A stretch of DNA of 64,000 bases from Gammaproteobacteria bacterium. GTDB taxonomy: Bacteria > Pseudomonadota > Gammaproteobacteria > Steroidobacterales > XN24. Shown here piece by piece: positions 1-8,720 of this stretch. The stretch is taken from contig JAHEFR010000001.1 of NCBI GenBank assembly GCA_024640085.1, positions 265,952 through 329,951 of the forward strand. The letters run 5' to 3'. A program made the translations under genes and the position numbers. Each line of letters opens with the position of its first letter. Within the stretch, counting starts at the first letter, position 1. The notes beneath the pieces were generated by a model. It saw only the letters and a list, made by a program, of their open reading frames with translations. It ran no database searches and was not told the origin of the DNA.

Positions 1-2700
1 GACCATCGACCGGAATGACTCGCTCATTTCGGCGCTCTGGCCGGAGACGGTCGTGACCACGTCGCCGGGCATGCTGGTGTTACGGAGGATGTCTCCGACC
101 TGGGTGACCGCCGTGGCCAGATCCCCGTAAGCAAGGTTGGCGGAGATCACCGCCACCCGGGCCTGATCGCGGCGCCGGATCTCCGCCGGGCCAAGCGCGG
201 TCGTGATATCCGCCACCGCTGTCAGGGGGATCGGCCGATCGCTCTCCGGGTTGACAATGAGGTTTTCGATTTCGGTGATAGAGGACTGGCGCGTATCGAC
301 GCTGCGCACGAGGACATCGATCTTCTTGTCGCGCCAGGTATACCGGGTCGCGACGTCGCCTCTCACGTTGCTGACAACGACGTCGGCCACGTCACGTACT
401 ACGAGGCCGAGGCGGGCGGCGCGTTCGTGATCGAAGAGGATCTGAATCTCGGGATTGCCTTCCTGGATCGTCGACTTGACATCCGCGAACCGGTCGGACT
501 GGTTCATCCTGGCCTCCACCGCCGATGCGACGGTGGACAGGCCCGCCAGGTCGTAACCGGTGATCTCGATCTCAAGTGGGGTGCTGAAGCTGAATAGCGC
601 TGGGCGGGCGAATTCATAGTCCACGCCCGGGATGCGCTGCAGACTGGCGCGCATGGCGGCCATTGCCTGGTCCTCCTGCTGCCGGCTGGCGTCCGGACCG
701 AGCTTCACATTGAGCTCGCCGGTATTTTCGCCTGCGTCCACCGGGCTGGCATCCAGGCGGTTGCCAGTGCCTGCAACCGAGAAAGTCAGGTTGACGCCGG
801 GGAGGTTTCTCGCGAGTTCGTCCACCTGCATCATGACTCTGTCTGTCTCGACCAGCGGTTTTCCCGGGGGCAGCCGGATCTTGACCGAGAACTCGCCCTG
901 GGCCAATTGGGGGATCAGTTCCTGACCCAGTCCGGCGACCAGGGTCAGGCTGCCGAGAAAAGTCGCCAGGGCTGCCAACAGGACCACGGCCCGGTGCCGC
1001 AGTGACCAGCCGAGCAGGCCCGGATATGCTCGTGCGATGGCCCTGTACATACCCTGGAACAGCCAGACTAGGGGGCGAAGCAGCAGCCCCGTCAGCCGCC
1101 CGATCAGCCGGAACGCGACAGAGATCCAGGAGATCACCTTAGCGACACCACGGGTGAAACGCGCCGGCGGACTGCTGTCGCTCATGTCGGCAAATCGCGG
1201 TTGTCCCCCCATGGCCGCGAGCATCGGGATCAGAGTCAACGCCACCAGCAGCGAGAAGATCAGGGCGAAGGTCACTGTCAGGGCCTGGTCACGGAATAGC
1301 TGGCCGGCGATGCCGGAAACGAACACCATGGGGAAGAACACCGCCACGGTAGTCAATGTGGCGGCTGTCACAGCGGTGGCGACTTCGCTGGTCCCGACGC
1401 GGGCCGCTTCCAGGACGCCGAGGCCCTGTTCCTTCTTGCGGACGATGTTCTCCAGTACCACGATGCTGTTGTCCACCAGCAGCCCGACCGCCAGCGCAAT
1501 ACCGCCGAGCGACATGATGTTCAGAGTGACGTCGGAGGCATACATCAGCACGAATGTGCCGACGACGGATACCGGAATTGCCACGCCGATGATGAATGTG
1601 GCCCGGGCATCCCGCAGGAAGGCGTACAGCACCAGGATCGCCAGAAGGCCGCCCAGCACCGCGGCGGATTTCACCTGACTGATGGCCTGCTGAATGAACA
1701 CCGACTGGTCGTAGACGACCTTGAGTTCCGTGCCCGGCGGCAGCCTGTCGGTCAGCGCGTCAACCCTGGCCGAGACGCGGCGGGCAACCTGGACCGTGTT
1801 GGCATCGCCCTCCTTATAGGCAGCCAGTTCCACTGACTCGCGTCCACCGATCCGGGTAACGGCATCGCGCTCCTTATAGCCGCGCGTTACCTCGGCGACA
1901 TCACGGAGATAGACCGGCCGTCCCTCTGGTGTAGCGATGATGGCATCGGCGATCTGGTCCACCGACTGGAATTCATTGATGGTCCTGACCAGGAAGCGCT
2001 GGGATCCCTCTTCGAGGCGACCGCCCGAGAGGTTGACGTTCTCGGCCCGGATCCGCGCTGCCACCGTCGCGATGGAGATGCCGAGCTGGGCGAGCTTCTC
2101 TTCGTCGACCAGGATCTGGATTTCGTCCTCGAAACCACCGCTGACCTTGATGGCAGCAGTGCCTTCGATCGATTCGAGATCGTTCTTTAGCTGGTCCTCT
2201 GCATAGCGGCGCAGGGCTCTCAGCTGGAGCAGGTTGTCTTCTGTGCCGACCGGAGCGGCCGCTTCCGGTGTGTAGACCAGCGCCAGCCGCTGGATCGGTT
2301 CGCTGGACGGATCGAAGCGAAGCAGCATGGGGCGATCCGCTTCCCTGGGCAGTTCGAGGATATCCAGCTTCTCGCGCACTTCGACGCCCGCGATGTCCAT
2401 GTCCGTCCCCCACAGGAACTCCAGGGTCACGTCAGACTGATCCGAGCGAGAGACCGAGCGCACTTGCCTCACGTTCTTGATGACACCGACTGCCTCCTCG
2501 ATGGGCTTGGTCAGGAGGTTTTCGATCTCCAGCGGCGCGGCACCGGTCAGCTCGGTCCGTACCGTGATGGTCGGGTAGGAGAGATCGGGCAGAAGGTTGA
2601 CCTTCAGCCTGGACAGGGAGACGAAGCCGAACAAGAGGATGGCGAACGTAAACATCACGATGGTGACACGGCGTTCGGTCGCGACGTCTACCAGTTTCAT
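1..2700 (-). CDS. RND efflux permease, AcrB/HAE1 family (3' end cut by window edge)
   Basis: Inner-membrane proton-driven efflux permease, the pump component of a tripartite exporter. The frame is open from the ATG at 2700 to base 1, giving 900 residues of an expected ~1,020-1,050; the C-terminal membrane segments lie outside the window. The protein opens MKLVDVATERRVTIVMF, typical of the first RND membrane helix, followed by a large periplasmic loop. The TM4 proton-relay motif reads VGLLVDNSIVVLENI with the Asp near residue 409, matching the AcrB Asp407/408 position, though only one Asp of the pair is present. It lies 63 bp downstream of an adaptor gene and is clearly co-transcribed with two adaptors. 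Substrate cannot be told from sequence. Confidence 0.95.
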   Translation of the reverse strand, partial: MKLVDVATERRVTIVMFTFAILLFGFVSLSRLKVNLLPDLSYPTITVRTELTGAAPLEIENLLTKPIEEAVGVIKNVRQVRSVSRSDQSDVTLEFLWGTDMDIAGVEVREKLDILELPREADRPMLLRFDPSSEPIQRLALVYTPEAAAPVGTEDNLLQLRALRRYAEDQLKNDLESIEGTAAIKVSGGFEDEIQILVDEEKLAQLGISIATVAARIRAENVNLSGGRLEEGSQRFLVRTINEFQSVDQIADAIIATPEGRPVYLRDVAEVTRGYKERDAVTRIGGRESVELAAYKEGDANTVQVARRVSARVDALTDRLPPGTELKVVYDQSVFIQQAISQVKSAAVLGGLLAILVLYAFLRDARATFIIGVAIPVSVVGTFVLMYASDVTLNIMSLGGIALAVGLLVDNSIVVLENIVRKKEQGLGVLEAARVGTSEVATAVTAATLTTVAVFFPMVFVSGIAGQLFRDQALTVTFALIFSLLVALTLIPMLAAMGGQPRFADMSDSSPPARFTRGVAKVISWISVAFRLIGRLTGLLLRPLVWLFQGMYRAIARAYPGLLGWSLRHRAVVLLAALATFLGSLTLVAGLGQELIPQLAQGEFSVKIRLPPGKPLVETDRVMMQVDELARNLPGVNLTFSVAGTGNRLDASPVDAGENTGELNVKLGPDASRQQEDQAMAAMRASLQRIPGVDYEFARPALFSFSTPLEIEITGYDLAGLSTVASAVEARMNQSDRFADVKSTIQEGNPEIQILFDHERAARLGLVVRDVADVVVSNVRGDVATRYTWRDKKIDVLVRSVDTRQSSITEIENLIVNPESDRPIPLTAVADITTALGPAEIRRRDQARVAVISANLAYGDLATAVTQVGDILRNTSMPGDVVTTVSGQSAEMSESFRSMV

Positions 2701-2763
2701 GTTCTTCCCGTACCGGATGACCGGTTCATCGTGGTTGAGGTAGATGGCACGGGTGAGGCAGGC

Positions 2764-3861
2764 TCAGCCCGCTGCCGGTGTCTCTGCGGCGATCACCGTG
2801 ACCTCGGCGCCGTCCTTGAGACCGCTCTGCCCCAGGGTTATGACGGTCTCACCGCCGGAGAGTCCCTCGACGACTTCCACGTTCTCGCCCATGGCATATC
2901 CGGTCTGAATTTTCTGTCGCCGGGCAAGGCCGTCCTCGACGATGAAGACCGATTTCTGCGTCTCGTCCTCCAGCACCGCCATCCGCGGCACCAGCAGCAC
3001 GTTTTCGCGCTTGTCGTAAACGATCCGGAAACGTCCGAACATGCCCGGTTTCAGGCGCCCCGAGGGATCGGTGACGGCCAGTGTGACCTTGAAGGTGCCG
3101 GTTTGCGGATCCACTACGGGACTGATGCGCAGGATGCTGGCCACAAAATCCTCGCCCGGGGCCGCATCGACCGTCATCCGCGCCGGTTGCCCGGGCCTGA
3201 GCCTCCGGAATTCCTTCTCGGGCACGAACAGGTAGCTGAGCAAAGGATCCATATCGGTGATCCGGAATGCTTCATCGTTGGCGGAGATCGTGTTCCCGAC
3301 TTTGATAAATCGCTCGGAGATGACGCCGTCGATGGGGGCGCGTATGTCCGTGTAGCTGTATTCGAGTCGCGCCAGATCATAGGCGGCCCGGAGGGAGTCG
3401 AGTTCGTACTTGATGCCTTCGAAGGCGCCGGCACTCACCAGTCCCTTTTCTTTGAGTTCGACAGTCCGGTTGTACTCCTGCTCCAGCTTCTTGAGGTTCG
3501 CCAGCGCCCGCTGCATCTCCAGTCTCAGGCGGTCGCCGTCCAGACGGGCCAGGATGTCTCCGGCCTTGACCGGGTCTCCTTCCTCCACCAGCAGTTGCCT
3601 GACTTCGCCACCTACCTTGGCGACGATGAGGGCCTCCTCCTCGGTTTCCAGTGACGCCGTTCCGGAATACATGGCGTACACATCGCCACGGAACGGGGTC
3701 AGGACCTCCACCGGTATCGGAGGCGTGTCGTCGTCATCATCCTTGTCCGCCGACGCAGACGTGTTCGCCGCGCCGTTGTCGCAGGCGGCGAGGGCGGCCG
3801 CGCAGAGGATGCCGATCAGCGGCCAGTACTTTGCGGTGGGACTGTAATTGTTCTGTCGCAT
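2764..3861 (-). CDS. RND membrane fusion protein (periplasmic adaptor lipoprotein), copy 1
   Basis: HlyD/AcrA-type adaptor of 365 aa that links an RND permease to an outer-membrane channel. The N-terminus has a hydrophobic segment ending in lipobox L-A-A-C with the lipidated Cys at residue 27, followed by an acidic linker (ADKDDDDD). Then come a biotinyl-lipoyl half (VGGEVRQLLVEEGDPVKAGD), a short alpha-hairpin, the second lipoyl half (YTDIRAPIDGVISERFIKVG) and beta-barrel and membrane-proximal domains. It sits between a second adaptor (35 bp upstream) and the permease (63 bp downstream). No convincing ribosome binding site precedes the ATG. The two adaptors are similar along their whole length and look like an old tandem duplication. 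Confidence 0.93.
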   Translation of the reverse strand: MRQNNYSPTAKYWPLIGILCAAALAACDNGAANTSASADKDDDDDTPPIPVEVLTPFRGDVYAMYSGTASLETEEEALIVAKVGGEVRQLLVEEGDPVKAGDILARLDGDRLRLEMQRALANLKKLEQEYNRTVELKEKGLVSAGAFEGIKYELDSLRAAYDLARLEYSYTDIRAPIDGVISERFIKVGNTISANDEAFRITDMDPLLSYLFVPEKEFRRLRPGQPARMTVDAAPGEDFVASILRISPVVDPQTGTFKVTLAVTDPSGRLKPGMFGRFRIVYDKRENVLLVPRMAVLEDETQKSVFIVEDGLARRQKIQTGYAMGENVEVVEGLSGGETVITLGQSGLKDGAEVTVIAAETPAAG

Positions 3862-3896
3862 GGGCAGATATCGTCCAAATTGCGTCCGCGGCCGGG

Positions 3897-4970
3897 TCAG
3901 ATTCGTTGGGACTCGTCCGTATCCGAGACGGGGGTGCCGTCTCGAAGGGTACCCTGGCCGACCACGACGATCCGCTCGGATCCCTGCAAACCGGAAGTCA
4001 CCTCGACGCTGCTGCCGCTCTCCAGTCCGATGGTAACCGTCCTCAGACGGGCGACCCCTTCCTCGACGACGAAGACGGCCGGCTGGGCATCCTCCGCAAC
4101 GACTGCCTTCAGCGGCACCAGGATAGCGTTCTCGTGGACCTCATAGACGATTTTCGCACGAGCGAACATACCGGGTCGCAAATTGCCGCCGTCGTTATCG
4201 ATGCCAAGCGTTACCTTGACGGTGCCGGTCTCGGATTCGACCCTGGGGCTGACGCGCAGGATGTTCGCCTGATGGCTCTCACCAGGCAGCGCGTCCAGCG
4301 TCAATTCTGCCGTCTGGCCGGTGTTGAACCGGAACAGGTCACGCTGGGGCACATGTAGATAGGCCAGGAGTTGGGTCGAGTTGCTGATCCTGAGCACGAC
4401 ATCACCCGTGGATACAGTGTTGCCGATACGCCCGATCTTCTCCGCGACCACCCCGCCGATGGGCGCGCGGATGTTGGTGTAGTCCAGTGACAGGTCCGCC
4501 AGCTTGTAGGCCGCGTCTGCGGCCTCGAGGTCGAAGCGGAGATTCTCGAACGCCCCTTCGCTGACCAGGCCCTGCTCGTGGAGCTGTACGTTGCGTCGGT
4601 ATTCCTGGGACAGTTTGTTCAGGTCCGCCCGGGCCTGATCTCTCATCAGTTTCAGACGGCTCTGGTCGAGGCGCGCAACGACCTGCCCGGCCTTCACCGC
4701 CTGGCCTTCCTCGACCAGGATCTCGACGATTTCGCCGTTGACTTTCGCGACGACGGCCGCTTCCGCATCGGTTTCCAGGTTTACCGTGCCTGAATGGTAA
4801 GCGTAGGCCTCGCCGCGGGAAGGCGTTTGCGTGACCACTGGCATCGCAATGGTGCTCTCGCTTTCGGTGGCGACGCTGGCTTCCCCAACGCCGCAAGCGG
4901 ACAGGACGGGCAGCCCGAGGGCGGCGGTCGTCAGGACCAGGATTCCTCGGCTTGATCGTTTCATCGTCAC
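3897..4970 (-). CDS. RND membrane fusion protein (periplasmic adaptor lipoprotein), copy 2
   Basis: First gene of the efflux operon, 357 aa. The signal ends in lipobox L-S-A-C (Cys near residue 26). Lipoyl halves are visible at KVNGEIVEILVEEGQAVKAG and YTNIRAPIGGVVAEKIGRIG, flanking a short hairpin, with the usual barrel domain after (GNLRPGMFARAKIVYE). The start is ambiguous: GTG at 4970 has GGGGA about 7 nt upstream, while the in-frame ATG at 4964 is too far from it, so GTG is preferred. Two adaptors with a single permease recall TriABC of Pseudomonas, where both adaptors are needed; whether that holds here is inference. No TolC-type channel is in the window. Confidence 0.93.
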   Translation of the reverse strand: MTMKRSSRGILVLTTAALGLPVLSACGVGEASVATESESTIAMPVVTQTPSRGEAYAYHSGTVNLETDAEAAVVAKVNGEIVEILVEEGQAVKAGQVVARLDQSRLKLMRDQARADLNKLSQEYRRNVQLHEQGLVSEGAFENLRFDLEAADAAYKLADLSLDYTNIRAPIGGVVAEKIGRIGNTVSTGDVVLRISNSTQLLAYLHVPQRDLFRFNTGQTAELTLDALPGESHQANILRVSPRVESETGTVKVTLGIDNDGGNLRPGMFARAKIVYEVHENAILVPLKAVVAEDAQPAVFVVEEGVARLRTVTIGLESGSSVEVTSGLQGSERIVVVGQGTLRDGTPVSDTDESQRI

Positions 4971-5024
4971 GGTGGTTCCCCGATCGATAGCGATTGATGA
5001 TTCACTTGAGTAGTGTTGTAGTGA

Positions 5025-5052
5025 AGTATAACACCAATCTCGCCGACCGCAA
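5025..5052 (-). promoter_or_regulatory. candidate sigma70 promoter of the efflux operon
   Basis: Read on the minus strand, TTGCGG (5052-5047) and TATACT (5030-5025) are separated by 16 bp and lie about 55 bp upstream of the first adaptor start. The hexamers match consensus in four and five of six positions. Confidence 0.5.
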
Positions 5053-5125
5053 TACTGCCGAGGCCGTCGGGCGATGGTTAGCCGTAACCAACTGTTTTTA
5101 TTCGGGTTACCGTGTGCTGGCCAAG

Positions 5126-5157
5126 CCCCTCCGGCAGCCTCGCGGCGGCCGGAGGGG
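5126..5157 (-). terminator. strong GC hairpin just after prc
   Basis: CCCCTCCGGCAGCC pairs with GGCGGCCGGAGGGG around a TCGC loop, a 14-bp stem with one mismatch. It begins 20 bp beyond the prc stop codon. No T-run follows on the minus strand, so it may protect the 3' end or assist factor-dependent termination rather than act as a classical intrinsic terminator. Confidence 0.5.
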
Positions 5158-5176
5158 GTAGTGGATGCGCGAAATC

Positions 5177-7270
5177 CTACGGTGTCCGGTTCTGGGCCAG
5201 GCCGGCAGGCGGGATCTGAGACATGTCCGCGACCAGCTCGGCTGCGGTGTCCAGGATGATATCCGGGACCTCGTCTGCGGGGACGGCGTCCAGGGTTTGT
5301 GCCGGCTCGATCCCCAGTGCCGCGCGGCGCTGGTTGATCCGCTCCAGCTGTCTGTGGCTGGCGTCTTCGCGCTCCTGCTTCCGCTTCTCCATCGACAGCG
5401 AGATCGATCGGTGGGACATATCCTTCTTCTGCTCGTCGATCTCCTCCAGCAGGTAGACATAGTCGGGATCGGAATCTGACCGCTGGACCAGATTACCCGA
5501 CAGGACGGTGACGGCCGACTGCAGGGGCTGTCCTGCCTTGTACTGGGTCGGATCGATCTGGTCCCACGGCAACGCCGAATCCCTGGAGCTCTCGCCGATC
5601 AGGTCCGTATCCACGGGAGAGGGCAGTTCGATATCGGGCGAAACACCCTTGTTCTGCGTGCTGCCTCCGGTCACCCGGTAGTACTTGCCGATGGTCAGGG
5701 TCAACTGGCCGAACTGCGGGTCGCGGCCCGGCGCATACCTGTCCAGCGGATACAGGTTCTGTACCGTTCCCTTGCCGAAGGTCTGCTGGCCGATGATGAC
5801 ACCGCGGTTATAGTCCTGGATGGCGGCGGCAAAGATTTCGGAAGCGGAGGCGCTGAAGCGGTTGACCAGCACCGCCAGGGGACCGTCGTATACCTTTTCC
5901 GGCACCGGGTCGTCGAGCACCTCGATACGGCCGTTGGTGTTGCGGAGCTGGACGATGGGTCCGCGGTCGACGAACAATCCACTGAGAGCGGTCGCCTCGG
6001 ACAAGTGTCCGCCCCCATTATTGCGCAGATCGAGGACGAGTCCGTCGATACCCTCCTGCTCCAGTTCACGGATGAGTCGTTCCACATCCCTCGTGGTGCT
6101 TGTGTAGTCCTTGTCGCCCGCAGAGCGGGCGTTGAAATCCTGGTAAAAGCTGGGGACTGTGATGACACCCACGCGCAGCATCTTGTCGCCTCGCTTGATC
6201 TCGATGCGATCCTTCTGGGCCGCCTGGGCTTCGAGTTTGATCTTGTCGCGGGTGAGGGGAAGTAGGCGTTCCGACGTGCCCGGTGCGGCACCGGCCGGCA
6301 GGACCTGCAGACGGACAATGGTTCCGCCTGGGCCCCGGATAAGGTCAACGACCTCGTCGAGGCGCCAGCCGACCACGTCCACCATCTCGCCTTCAGTCCC
6401 CTGGCCTACGGCGGTGATCCGATCCTTTGGTTTCAGAGTACCGTCGATGGCGGCCGGGCCACCCGGGATCACGTTGAGGATCGACACATAGTCGTCCTCC
6501 ACTTGCAAGGACGCACCGATGCCGTCGTAAGACAGGCTCATCTGGATGCGGTATTCCTCTGAATTACGCGGTGAGAAATAGCTGGAGTGCGGATCGAGCG
6601 TGTGGGAATAGGCATTCATGAAGGCCTCGAACACGTCATCCGAGTTGACCTGCTCGGTGCGTTTGAGCACTCGTTCGTACCGTGTCTGCAGCAGGTCTGC
6701 GGTCTCGTCCCACGACTTGCCGGCGAGCATCAGGCTGAGCGCGTCGTTCTTGACCCGTTTGCGCCAGATGTCATCCAGTTCCTCGGTGGACGTCGCCCAC
6801 GGTGCTTCCGAGCGATCGAACTCGTAGACCTCGTCGATGCTGAAATCCGGTTCCGCCTCCAAGATGGTCAGCGCGTAGTCAAGGCGTTGGCGGGTCCTCT
6901 CCAGGTAGCGGGAGTACATGTCGAAAACCGGTTGGAGTTCGCCACGTTTGACCGCGTCGTCGAGGGTAAGCCTGTAGACCTCGAAATCCTCTATATCGCT
7001 GGCAAGGAAATACTGGCGATTGCCGTCCATGGTCTCGATGTATCGATCGAGCATCCGCGAGGAGACGGTGTCGTCCACTCGGATCTGGCGGTAGTGGGAC
7101 CGCTCGAATAAGGTGGTCACCAGCCGGCTGACCTTGGCGTGCCGATCGGATTGCGCCAATTCGGGCGCATCGGCGCTCGCCAGAGCAAAGGCGGGACCGG
7201 CCGACAGGGCGAGGGCGAGCAGGATGACGCTCAGCCATCGCGGGCGGAAAATTTCCAGAATTCTGATCAT
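5177..7270 (-). CDS. prc: tail-specific (carboxy-terminal processing) protease Prc
   Basis: Periplasmic serine protease of family S41 that trims C-terminal tails and degrades tagged envelope proteins; 697 aa from the ATG at 7270, close to E. coli Prc length. The signal peptide is MIRILEIFRPRWLSVILLAL...GPAFA. Next come the N-terminal helical domain (about 40-240), a PDZ domain (SLSYDGIGASLQVEDDYVSI onward), the S41 core and a C-terminal DUF3340-type region. The catalytic dyad is visible: the middle Ser of RFSASASE (about residue 475) and Lys 500 of TFGKGTVQ, 25 residues apart as in E. coli. An upstream in-frame start at 7324 exists, but 7270 puts the signal peptide at the N-terminus. It is a single gene flanked by a hairpin downstream and a divergent small gene upstream. 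Confidence 0.96.
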   Translation of the reverse strand: MIRILEIFRPRWLSVILLALALSAGPAFALASADAPELAQSDRHAKVSRLVTTLFERSHYRQIRVDDTVSSRMLDRYIETMDGNRQYFLASDIEDFEVYRLTLDDAVKRGELQPVFDMYSRYLERTRQRLDYALTILEAEPDFSIDEVYEFDRSEAPWATSTEELDDIWRKRVKNDALSLMLAGKSWDETADLLQTRYERVLKRTEQVNSDDVFEAFMNAYSHTLDPHSSYFSPRNSEEYRIQMSLSYDGIGASLQVEDDYVSILNVIPGGPAAIDGTLKPKDRITAVGQGTEGEMVDVVGWRLDEVVDLIRGPGGTIVRLQVLPAGAAPGTSERLLPLTRDKIKLEAQAAQKDRIEIKRGDKMLRVGVITVPSFYQDFNARSAGDKDYTSTTRDVERLIRELEQEGIDGLVLDLRNNGGGHLSEATALSGLFVDRGPIVQLRNTNGRIEVLDDPVPEKVYDGPLAVLVNRFSASASEIFAAAIQDYNRGVIIGQQTFGKGTVQNLYPLDRYAPGRDPQFGQLTLTIGKYYRVTGGSTQNKGVSPDIELPSPVDTDLIGESSRDSALPWDQIDPTQYKAGQPLQSAVTVLSGNLVQRSDSDPDYVYLLEEIDEQKKDMSHRSISLSMEKRKQEREDASHRQLERINQRRAALGIEPAQTLDAVPADEVPDIILDTAAELVADMSQIPPAGLAQNRTP

Positions 7271-7393
7271 TTGCTTACCGTGTGTTGTGGCAATGCGTGG
7301 GAGCCGTCCCAATCGTTGGGTCAAGGCTAGAGTGCAATTCCCGGCCGATCAAGGGCATTATTCGCAACTTCGTCCAACTCTGATTCAAGATAC

Positions 7394-7678
7394 GTGCAAC
7401 CACTGACGGTCATCACGGGCATCCTGCTCGGCACCTCGGCCTCGATCGCGGCGGGTCTGACGGTGGTGCTGTTCCTGTTTTTCATACTGGTGGACGAGCA
7501 TCCGAGGCTGGCCACCGAGTTCGCGCCGCTGCAGGTCAGCACCGCCATCTTCCTGGTTATGACAGCGGTTTGCGCGGCCAGTTTCCTCGGACTTGTCCGG
7601 CGCGCCCGCTGGCGCTGGATCGCCCAGGGGGCCATGTGGCTCGGGCTGGGGCTGGCGGTGATGTACTATCTGCCATGA
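7394..7678 (+). CDS. small three-helix membrane protein of unknown function
   Basis: 94 aa starting at GTG 7394. Three hydrophobic segments are visible: roughly residues 4-32 (VITGILLGTSASIAAGLTVV...), 46-66 (QVSTAIFLVMTAVCAASFLG) and 75-92 (IAQGAMWLGLGLAVMYYLP). Positive residues (RRARWRWR) between the last two segments suggest a cytoplasmic loop. No family is recognised. It is divergent from prc with about 120 bp between the starts. The clear membrane pattern is why this frame is preferred over the overlapping minus-strand frames. Confidence 0.65.
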   Translation: MQPLTVITGILLGTSASIAAGLTVVLFLFFILVDEHPRLATEFAPLQVSTAIFLVMTAVCAASFLGLVRRARWRWIAQGAMWLGLGLAVMYYLP

Positions 7679-7936
7679 GGTTCGGGTGAACAGGGTCCAG
7701 GCTCCATGCATTACGCTGTACTGAAACTCCAGGCTCTGCGGGATCGCTGCCGCCGATTCCTGCCTGAACGGTGGGTGGTTTCGCCACGCAGTCACGCCGA
7801 GGGCCTCTACCCGCGCAAAGCCTCCAGGGCGGAGATGGAACTGTCGACGGATTCTCCGGCCTCGTCCTGGGTCGCCTGGGAAATCAGCGGAAGACAGCGC
7901 AGCGGCGCCCGAAGGAGCCGCAAGGGGCCGACTGAG

Positions 7937-8512
7937 TCAAAAGAGTGAGAACGGAGATCGGCCGCTCCCGCGGCTGCGTCTGCTGCGGTCCCGGTGTCGC
8001 CGGTCTCTCATCCATGCCACCAGCATCTTCCGTTGCTCGGCCAGCCATTTCTCCCTGGCGTCCTTGTCCAGCATGTGGCCCGAACCCTTCTGTTCTTCGG
8101 CCGCCCGCATCCGGCAGAAGCGGGTAAAGGCCTGTATCTCGAAGCGGAACTCCCGGCACACGAGTTCCACCATGATGGCGTCGTCGAGGAAACCCAGCCC
8201 CGGGACGTGGTCCGGGATCAGGTCCTCAGGCTCCGCGAAGTAGGCGAGGGCGTTCATTACCCGCTCGGTCTCTTCCTCGGGGAGCTGCCACTCCGCGTCT
8301 TCCAGCATCTCGAGGAGGATCTTGATGTTCTCGAGCCTGCCGCGGACGAAATCCGGCAAGTCCACTTTCTTGACTGATTCGAGGAGGCCGTGGGCTGACT
8401 GGAGCACCTCTTCGGTGGAATGTTCGGCAGCCACGTCCCCGGCCTCTCGCATGATCTTGCGAAAGTGGTTCAGGTCGGAATCGCGGAGCTCGAAGGTGAC
8501 TCTGAGGCTCAT
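7937..8512 (-). CDS. YkvA-like (DUF1232) domain protein, copy 1
   Basis: 191 aa. The conserved DUF1232/YkvA segment reads AYFAEPEDLIPDHVPGLGFL followed by DDAIMVELV (about residues 90-118), preceded by a helical domain of charged residues and followed by a very basic tail (RDRRHRDRSRRSRGSGR). The function of YkvA proteins is not established. A full-length paralogue lies at 25689-26237, sharing the layout 'short beta start, helices, LPEEETERV, then YF-EPEDLIPD'. No membrane segment is evident. The gene is alone between a 258-bp stretch with no supported gene and a divergent TolB/TPR gene. Confidence 0.8.
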   Translation of the reverse strand: MSLRVTFELRDSDLNHFRKIMREAGDVAAEHSTEEVLQSAHGLLESVKKVDLPDFVRGRLENIKILLEMLEDAEWQLPEEETERVMNALAYFAEPEDLIPDHVPGLGFLDDAIMVELVCREFRFEIQAFTRFCRMRAAEEQKGSGHMLDKDAREKWLAEQRKMLVAWMRDRRHRDRSRRSRGSGRSPFSLF

Positions 8513-8720
8513 GAGGTGTTCCCTGCCTGGTGATGTTGGGCAAGCCTAATCGGGACCCGGGATGCCGTCAAATGGGGAATCCGCCGTAGCGACACGGTGC
8601 GGTGATTGCGACGGGGCGACCGGGCGGCGAGATAGCGGGAGTGCCTGCTCGTGGCCCGGGTCAGTAGTATCGATATTGCATGGTGAACGATGCTGGCAGC
8701 CTATCCGGCCCGAGTGACGA

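Noticed and set aside
2464..3654. 396-codon plus-strand frame opposite the adaptor gene
   Set aside because: GC-rich antisense shadow; the minus-strand adaptor has clear family motifs throughout.
5076..5099. GGTTA/TAACC hairpin followed by TTTTT on the plus strand
   Set aside because: The stem is only 5 bp and no plus-strand gene precedes it.
7706..7948. 80-codon plus-strand frame between small genes
   Set aside because: No family feature, no ribosome binding site of note, and it runs into the YkvA-like gene's 3' end.
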